A stretch of 64,000 nt of DNA from Deferribacteraceae bacterium UBA6793 (GTDB taxonomy: Bacteria > Chrysiogenota > Deferribacteres > Deferribacterales > Geovibrionaceae), in the NCBI GenBank assembly GCA_002452405.1, contig DKFP01000002.1, forward strand, positions 164,854-228,853, read 5' to 3'. Under the pieces are notes generated by a model. The model made no database searches, was not told the origin of the DNA, and saw nothing but the letters and a program-made list of their open reading frames with translations. A program made the position numbers and the translations under genes. Below, in pieces: positions 58,814 to 64,000 of this stretch. Position 1 is the first letter of the stretch. Each line of letters starts with the position of its first letter.

Positions 58814-60403
58814 GTGAGTAAAGCTCAGATGTGCGGACTTGAAGGCTATGGCTTCACAAATCTCGGTGAAGTCAAAAAGAACCTCACAGCCGCTGAACTG
58901 TATGAAGAAATTGTTAAAAACGGCGAAGGAAAAATCGCCGATAAAGGTGCTGTGGTTTGCCTCACAGGCAGATGCACAGGCCGCTCACCCAACGACAAGT
59001 TCATCGTTGAGGAAGAGACAACAAAGGCAGACGTTAACTGGGGAAAAGGAAACGTCTCCATCTCCGAAGAAAAATTCGAAAAACTCTACGGCAAACTGAA
59101 AGCATATCTTCAGAACAAACAAATTTATGTTCAGGAATGTTATGCCGGTGCCGAGGAACACTCCAGACTCAAAGTACGCGTCATCAACGATTCGGCATGG
59201 CAGAACCTTTTTGCGCGCAACATGTTCATCACAGAGAACGACGAGCGCTGCCTTGACGATTTCGAAGCCGATTTCACTGTTATCGGCTGCCCCGGCTTCC
59301 ACGCTGACCCCGAAGAGGACGGCACAAACAGCGAAGCCTTCATCATGCTCAACTTTAAAAAGAAACTCGTTATCATCGGCGGAACAAGCTATGCGGGCGA
59401 GATAAAAAAATCCATATTCACAGTTATGAACTATGTTCTTCCCAAAAAGAACATCATGTCCATGCACTGCTCCGCAAACATCGGACACGACGGAGACACT
59501 GCTCTTTTCTTCGGTCTGTCAGGCACAGGAAAAACAACACTTTCAACAGATCCCGACAGATACCTCATCGGTGACGATGAGCACGGCTGGAGCGAAGAGG
59601 GCGTTTTCAACATCGAAGGCGGATGCTACGCAAAAGTTATCAAACTGTCCTCCGTTCAGGAACCCGACATCTACGCATGTACGCAGAAATTCGGAACTAT
59701 CCTTGAAAACGTCGTAATGGACGAAAACAGAAAAATAGACCTCGACGACGAAAAATACACCGAGAACACAAGAGCATCCTACCCCATCGACTCTCTGCCC
59801 AACATCGTTGAGGCAGGAAAAGGCGGACACCCCAACGTGGTTATCTTCCTTACATACGATGCTTTCGGCGTTCTTCCTCCCGTGTCCAAACTGACAGTTC
59901 CCCAGGCTATGTACCACTTCATCTCCGGCTACACAGCAAGAGTTGCAGGTACTGAAAAAGGTGTTACAGAGCCCAAAGCTGTGTTCTCCACATGTTTCGG
60001 CGAACCCTTCATGGTATGGCACCCCTCTGTTTACGCAAAACTGCTCGGCGACAAGATAGTTAAACACGGCGCAAGCTGCTACCTTGTCAACACCGGTCTC
60101 ACAGGCGGACCCTACGGAATCGGTAAAAGATTTGAGATCAAATACACACGTAAAATCATAAAAGCCATCCTTTCCGGAGAAATAAACAATTCCGAATTTA
60201 TGGCTGATCCGGTATTCGGATTCGGAATCCCCAAAACTCTGGGCGATATCCCCGCAGACGTTCTTCACCCAATCGAAAGCTGGAAAGACAAAGACGAATA
60301 CATGGAGAAACTTAAAAGCCTCGCAAGCGGCTTCAAAGAAAACTTCAAAAAGTATGAGGCGGTCACCTCCGCAGAAATCATTGCAGGCGGCCCAGTTATC
60401 TGA
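58814..60403 (+). CDS. pckA: Phosphoenolpyruvate carboxykinase (ATP)
   Basis: This 529-residue gluconeogenic enzyme catalyses oxaloacetate + ATP to PEP + CO2 + ADP. The ATP-type signature is clear: GRCTGRSPNDKF, P-loop GLSGTGKTTLST (about 238) and the kinase-2/metal region GDDEHGWSEEGVFNIEGGCYAK. The start is GTG 58814, preceded by AGGAGG; an ATG two bases earlier is out of frame and followed by a stop, and the open frame to 58685 is not conserved. It ends at a very strong terminator. Confidence 0.97.
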   Translation: MSKAQMCGLEGYGFTNLGEVKKNLTAAELYEEIVKNGEGKIADKGAVVCLTGRCTGRSPNDKFIVEEETTKADVNWGKGNVSISEEKFEKLYGKLKAYLQNKQIYVQECYAGAEEHSRLKVRVINDSAWQNLFARNMFITENDERCLDDFEADFTVIGCPGFHADPEEDGTNSEAFIMLNFKKKLVIIGGTSYAGEIKKSIFTVMNYVLPKKNIMSMHCSANIGHDGDTALFFGLSGTGKTTLSTDPDRYLIGDDEHGWSEEGVFNIEGGCYAKVIKLSSVQEPDIYACTQKFGTILENVVMDENRKIDLDDEKYTENTRASYPIDSLPNIVEAGKGGHPNVVIFLTYDAFGVLPPVSKLTVPQAMYHFISGYTARVAGTEKGVTEPKAVFSTCFGEPFMVWHPSVYAKLLGDKIVKHGASCYLVNTGLTGGPYGIGKRFEIKYTRKIIKAILSGEINNSEFMADPVFGFGIPKTLGDIPADVLHPIESWKDKDEYMEKLKSLASGFKENFKKYEAVTSAEIIAGGPVI

Positions 60404-60411
60404 TAGTTTGC

Positions 60412-60447
60412 AAGGGTCTGTACCGGATGGTGCAGACCCTTTTTTTT
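60412..60447 (+). terminator. Strong terminator of pckA
   Basis: A 13-bp stem (AAGGGTCTGTACC with GGTGCAGACCCTT, one G-T pair) has a GGAT loop and is followed by a T run. It ends about 12 bp before the carbonic anhydrase start, so some read-through or a separate promoter is needed for that gene. Confidence 0.92.
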
Positions 60448-60458
60448 CAGGAGACCGC

Positions 60459-61085
60459 ATGGATCAGCTTTTCAAAGGAGCAGTGCGCTTTCGCGAGCGC
60501 AGCTTCGAAAAACATAAAGAATTTTTTCAGAAACTCGGACACGGGCAAAAGCCGCATACTCTGTTCATAGGATGTTCCGATTCGCGGGTCGTTCCCGAAC
60601 TCATCACAAAAGCCATGCCCGGCGAACTTTTCGTCGTCCGCAACATTGCGAACATCGTACCAAAATACCGTATTTCCAAAGAATATGCCGCAACCACAGC
60701 CGCGATAGAATTCGCAGTCATAACCCTTGGCGTTGAAAACATTGTTATCTGCGGTCACTCAAACTGCGGAGGCTGCAATGCGCTCTTCAAAGACCGTAAA
60801 TATTTTGACGACATCCCTAACGTTGAGCACTGGCTTGAACAGGCGGGAAACGTACGCGAACAGGTTGAAAGCAACTACCCGAATGCAACCGAAGAAGAAA
60901 GAGAGTGGATAACAGAACAGGTGAATATCGTTGAACAAATGAAAAATATCCTTTCCTATCCGCTTATTGCAGAAAGATATAAAGAGAAGAAACTCAATAT
61001 TTACGGCTGGTATTATGTAATCGATACCGGAGAAGTGTACAACTATAACAAAGAAACTCTCGAATTTGAGCTTATCAAAGATTAA
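60459..61085 (+). CDS. Beta-class carbonic anhydrase
   Basis: This 208-residue zinc enzyme interconverts CO2 and bicarbonate. The ligands Cys/Asp lie in GCSDSRVVPE (about 39-48), and His and Cys in CGHSNCGGCNAL (about 98-109). The ATG at 60459 has AGGAGA at 5 nt; the longer frame runs back through the pckA terminator. Its placement behind PEP carboxykinase fits supply or removal of CO2/bicarbonate near carboxylation reactions. Confidence 0.94.
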   Translation: MDQLFKGAVRFRERSFEKHKEFFQKLGHGQKPHTLFIGCSDSRVVPELITKAMPGELFVVRNIANIVPKYRISKEYAATTAAIEFAVITLGVENIVICGHSNCGGCNALFKDRKYFDDIPNVEHWLEQAGNVREQVESNYPNATEEEREWITEQVNIVEQMKNILSYPLIAERYKEKKLNIYGWYYVIDTGEVYNYNKETLEFELIKD

Positions 61086-61100
61086 AAAAGCTGTGCGGGA

Positions 61101-61454
61101 TCATTTAACCCTTGATGTAAAGGCGTGAATTATGCCGCGCACGGCTTTCATGTATGAGCCACGCTCTGTGTCGTTGGCTCTGAAATAACCTGCCTTTACA
61201 TCCTTCAGCAGTTTTGGAAGTTCTTCCTCTTCCTGGGTGTCCGAAACAAGGTCGCGCATCGAGATATTCAGACATTCTGAAATAGACTTCAAAATGTTTA
61301 TAGTCATGTTAACTTTGCCTGTTTCAATCTGTGACATATATGTCGCATGTATGTTAACATGCTCGGCAAGTGTCTCCTGTGACCATCCTCTGGCTTTCCG
61401 GGCGTCTTTAATACGCTGACCTATTTCAACTAAATGATTAATTTTTTTGCACAT
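61101..61454 (-). CDS. XRE-family helix-turn-helix regulator
   Basis: This 117-residue DNA-binding protein has a Cro/C1-type HTH (about residues 10-66: IGQRIKDARKARGWSQETLA, YMSQIETGKVNMTI) and a short C-terminal tail of about 45 residues. There is no toxin partner or phage gene beside it. It is convergent with the carbonic anhydrase gene (15-bp gap) and divergent from the histidine kinase gene. The ribosome site is weak. The target is unknown; autoregulation through the 233-bp A+T-rich upstream gap is plausible. Confidence 0.85.
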   Translation of the reverse strand: MCKKINHLVEIGQRIKDARKARGWSQETLAEHVNIHATYMSQIETGKVNMTINILKSISECLNISMRDLVSDTQEEEELPKLLKDVKAGYFRANDTERGSYMKAVRGIIHAFTSRVK

Positions 61455-61512
61455 AGCTAGACAATATTCTAAGTATCAACACAAATGAATAGAATATACT
61501 TACATTATACTA

Positions 61513-61540
61513 TTGACGAATCTTGACTATATAATATAAT
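61513..61540 (+). promoter_or_regulatory. Candidate sigma70 promoter of the histidine kinase gene
   Basis: TTGACG - 16 bp - TATAAT lies about 148 bp upstream of the kinase start, leaving a leader of about 140 nt in which I see no named element. Confidence 0.5.
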
Positions 61541-61687
61541 GTTGTATACAGACTGTGTTCTGAATGCCGCACCTGAAATCTTCTAACACACTGATAAAAA
61601 TACACTACCCGACACTATTCGCTGCGCGGGTCAGGCGGAATTATGATATCAGATTAACGGGGGCATTGTACAGATTTAAGGTGATAT

Positions 61688-62650
61688 ATGTCTGATTTAC
61701 GTTATTTAATAGTTAAACTACCGTCTTCTTCCATACATGAGCTGAACGAATTTACTGCACGAAACAATGGTGAAATCGTGAGAGTTCTGCCTTCCGGCGG
61801 GAAAACAGGTCACATTAACTCCGGTGAGCTCCACTATGATGTTTCACAATTGGAGCGCTGCCGCTTCTTGCAGGAGCGGGAGAACGACATGCACAGACTG
61901 CTCACATCCATTTCCCATCATTGGAGACAGCCTCTGAATGTTCTTGCGCTATCTGTGCAGGATCTATGTGAACTGCACGAACTCAACAGGCTGAAAGACG
62001 AAGATATCAGCGAGTTCGGCAAAGTCGCCATGAACACCATTCAGAATATGTCCGCTATTATAGACAGCTTCATATCATCCTATAATAACGTCGGTACTGA
62101 AATCAGAAAAAACCTTGTGCATCATATTTTCGACCTGCTGAAACTTCATCAGCCGGAACTTGATTTCAACGATATAAAGCTAAAATTCAGCTTTTCATAC
62201 TGCGGCAAAACACATGAATATGAAAATTTTGACGAATACCCGTCAACCGGCGATTCACTTACATGCAAAGCCATTGATATTGTTAAATTTAACCTGGTTT
62301 TTTCAAATATAATGGACAACGCGAAAGAGGCCGTTTACGACGCACTGAAAAAGAATGAGATATCCGAAGGACTGATTCGTGTTAACGTTGCGGTCAGCTC
62401 AGGTCTGATTTCTATCTGCATCAGAAACAACGGCGGTTCAATAGACGAAGAGATAAAGGATAAGATTTTTATGCCGTATTTTACAACAAAAGAGGACAGC
62501 CACGGAACAGGGCTTGGACTTTATACGGCAAAAATGGTCACTACAAATTGCTTCAACGGGCAACTGAAATTCAGAAATTGCCCTGAAGGGGTTGAATTTA
62601 CCATCCTGCTTGAGATAGGGCAGGACGGCGCTCTGAGCCGGGTGGAATGA
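61688..62650 (+). CDS. Soluble sensor histidine kinase
   Basis: This 320-residue cytoplasmic kinase has a short N-terminal domain of about 65 residues with no match I can name. The dimerisation/phosphoacceptor helix is TSISHHWRQPLNVLALS (His about 78-79), and a HATPase domain follows with N box FSNIMDNAKEAVYDAL, degenerate G1 RNNGGSIDEEI, F box IFMPYFTTKED and G2 HGTGLGLYTAK. There is no transmembrane segment. GGTGAT precedes the ATG. The cognate response regulator is not adjacent. The gene ends head-on against the next one, the stops forming TGATCA. Confidence 0.9.
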   Translation: MSDLRYLIVKLPSSSIHELNEFTARNNGEIVRVLPSGGKTGHINSGELHYDVSQLERCRFLQERENDMHRLLTSISHHWRQPLNVLALSVQDLCELHELNRLKDEDISEFGKVAMNTIQNMSAIIDSFISSYNNVGTEIRKNLVHHIFDLLKLHQPELDFNDIKLKFSFSYCGKTHEYENFDEYPSTGDSLTCKAIDIVKFNLVFSNIMDNAKEAVYDALKKNEISEGLIRVNVAVSSGLISICIRNNGGSIDEEIKDKIFMPYFTTKEDSHGTGLGLYTAKMVTTNCFNGQLKFRNCPEGVEFTILLEIGQDGALSRVE

Positions 62651-63634
62651 TCATCTGCTGCCGATGAAATAACCTGTCATACCGCCGCCCGGTTTGACCC
62701 TTTCCCACTCCGCACCCTTCATAAGGTTTTTAAGCTCGTCCATTTGGCTCTGGACAGTCGGAGCGTTTATCATAGACGATTTCAGCAGACTGTACGAATA
62801 TGATAACTGTTTGATGTAGAAATCTGTTTTTTCACTATTGTTCATCTTTTCCGTCGTACCGGAAGACCAGACGGGCATCCTGTTTGTAGCCTGTTCGCGG
62901 GTATAGCGGTACATAAAAGGGTCTTTGCTGTCCACGCCAAGCAGCAGATTATGCAAAAGACCCGCGGGAGCATTCGCAAGTTTACCGTCATAGTCCTCGA
63001 AATCCCACGTCGGGGCGTCCGTATTGTACCCTGTGACTCCGGTACCCTGAGTCTGCACCCGATATTGTGTGAAATTCTCATTCCTGACAGCTTTTCCACT
63101 GCTATCCTTTATGAAATTACCATCGGCATCAGTCTGAAAAATATCTTTCCAGATATCCGACGGATTGTCGTAGGTTACAGCCTCTCCGTTTTCATTGAAA
63201 CGGGTCATTCCTGCCTCAAGTCCGGCTTTTTTGTGGACAGCCTCATAGAAATATGCATCAACATCAGATAGTTTCAGTTCCCTGAGCACATCCGCATCGT
63301 CTATTCCCATCTCAATGCCCAGCTTCACGGTCAACCCCCATGACAGGTCGTCAACGGTCTCGTCACCTTTAGGTACCGCTTTGCCAAGCTCTATGATGGT
63401 GTTTATGTACTCCGCATCTATGCCGTCAACCGATTCCTGAACGGGTGCTGTTATTTCAGATCCGTTAAGGGACTGCGCAGCCTCCTGAATCATGTTGGCA
63501 ACTGAGGAGATGTCGACACTGTCGGAAGCTATGTTCTGCTGCTGAACAGCGTATGAAAGATTCAGTAAAGGTGTCTGAAAAGGTTTAAAACCACTTAAAA
63601 CAGTATCCGGCATGATGATGCGCAGGTTTTCCAT
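62651..63634 (-). CDS. Protein of unknown function (327 aa)
   Basis: I do not recognise this protein. It has no signal peptide, no transmembrane segment and no cysteine. It is rich in Asp, Asn, Thr and Ser. The centre has repeated short acidic/glycine turns (FNENGEAVTYDN, TDADGNFIKDSSGKAV) that look surface-exposed, and a Tyr/Ser/Gln-rich helix lies near the end (YIKQLSYSYSLLKSSM). The N-terminus reads LNLSYAVQQQNIASDSVDIS, which is slightly reminiscent of flagellar or secreted structural proteins, but this is not a call. GGAGGAG precedes the ATG. It is convergent with the histidine kinase gene and alone in its unit. Confidence 0.7.
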   Translation of the reverse strand: MENLRIIMPDTVLSGFKPFQTPLLNLSYAVQQQNIASDSVDISSVANMIQEAAQSLNGSEITAPVQESVDGIDAEYINTIIELGKAVPKGDETVDDLSWGLTVKLGIEMGIDDADVLRELKLSDVDAYFYEAVHKKAGLEAGMTRFNENGEAVTYDNPSDIWKDIFQTDADGNFIKDSSGKAVRNENFTQYRVQTQGTGVTGYNTDAPTWDFEDYDGKLANAPAGLLHNLLLGVDSKDPFMYRYTREQATNRMPVWSSGTTEKMNNSEKTDFYIKQLSYSYSLLKSSMINAPTVQSQMDELKNLMKGAEWERVKPGGGMTGYFIGSR

Positions 63635-64000
63635 AGCTCCTCCGTTCGGTCACTAATATATTCGTACACGGAGAGATAAAATGAAGTGACTTTCTAAATA
63701 AGATATAATAACGAAGACTGCTCCACCTTTTCAGGGTTCGCAGAGACATAGTCTGGTTCTGCCTTCTTGAGTAGAAAAGTGAAGCGCCGTTCTGCTCCAT
63801 TTGGCACTCATACGTTGCACCGGGAATTCCGGACGGTGCAGATTGCTTCGCTTTATTCGACAAATAGTTTAAAGTGGACTTATTCAGCCTTCGGCTAGTG
63901 CTCGCAAAGACGGAAAATGGGGACGCCGTAATGCGAATTACGTCAACAGCGGCGATTGCTGCTCAGATGCGAGTAAGTACAAGGAAGTTTTTTTGATTTT
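63635..64000. repeat. Gene-free right edge with RPT-A copies and the start of an RPT-B
   Basis: GAAGACTGCTCCACC...GTTCGCAGAGAC (63713-63750) and GATTGCTTCG...GTGCTCGCAAAGACGG (63841-63914) are RPT-A pieces. The second contains the 52-nt segment (63850-63901) found inverted at 12409-12460. GACGCCGTAATGCG (63922-63935) is an RPT-B right-end remnant. CAGATGCGAGTAAGTACAAGGAAG (63964-63987) begins an RPT-B copy cut by the window end. Confidence 0.65.

Noticed and set aside
1..64000. tRNA or rRNA genes
   Set aside because: I inspected the intergenic gaps by eye and saw no TPsiC-like arm with matching acceptor stem; a tRNAscan-SE run would settle it.

Overview
This is a 64 kb chromosomal window of roughly 45-50% G+C from a Gram-negative, probably anaerobic or microaerophilic bacterium. 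The combination suggests a Deferribacterota-type organism (Geovibrio / Denitrovibrio / Seleniivibrio-like). The signs are an F1Fo operon with paired b'/b subunits and no a/c genes, class II superoxide reductase, a flavocytochrome c sulfide dehydrogenase pair, a very large NAD-glutamate dehydrogenase, periplasmic signal peptides and lipoboxes, and many c-di-GMP and chemotaxis genes. No rRNA, tRNA or marker gene is present, so this placement is an inference. I see no prophage, insertion sequence, transposase or CRISPR array.

Layout. 1-2070: a minus-strand cecR-ybhG-ybhF-like exporter operon, cut by the window edge. 2282-8401: lysA, a 2-hydroxyacid dehydrogenase, gatCAB and methylmalonyl-CoA epimerase. 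8400-12293: a globin-EAL c-di-GMP phosphodiesterase, fccAB, and a small exported cytochrome-like protein without a heme motif. 12814-18298: livKHMGF with a trailing periplasmic cyclophilin. 18540-25339: a DMT permease, two RNA methyltransferases, a chemoreceptor, a RhtB exporter and a glycosyltransferase. 25727-31541: atpF'FHAGDC. 31780-37978: a diguanylate cyclase, an MBL hydrolase with an anti-sigma-like ATPase, phosphohexomutase, ispG and a Crp-family regulator. 38199-45271: M3 peptidase, sulfotransferase, metH and superoxide reductase. 45784-54955: an operon of cheX-like gene, giant glutamate dehydrogenase, M16 peptidase and STAND-TPR ATPase. 55018-61085: HNH protein, alaS and Nudix operon, then pckA and carbonic anhydrase. 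61101-63634: XRE regulator, soluble histidine kinase and an unknown protein.

Most genes are housekeeping: GatCAB amidation, ATP synthesis, isoprenoid, methionine and lysine biosynthesis, gluconeogenesis, and branched-chain amino acid uptake. They are joined by signalling proteins (c-di-GMP turnover, chemotaxis, phosphorelay) and redox-stress genes.

The least expected signal lies between genes. Two families of dispersed intergenic repeats fill nearly every larger gap. RPT-A is a palindromic element of about 60-85 bp (GATTGCTTCGTC ... CTCGCAAAGACG and inverted partner). RPT-B is a 110-125 bp element whose three full copies have different arm sequences but keep base-pairing: an outer stem with a constant G/A mismatch, a fully variable middle stem, and a conserved TGTAC...GTACA apical hairpin. 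That compensatory variation, read directly from the sequence, points to selection on a folded structure and is the best candidate here for something undescribed.
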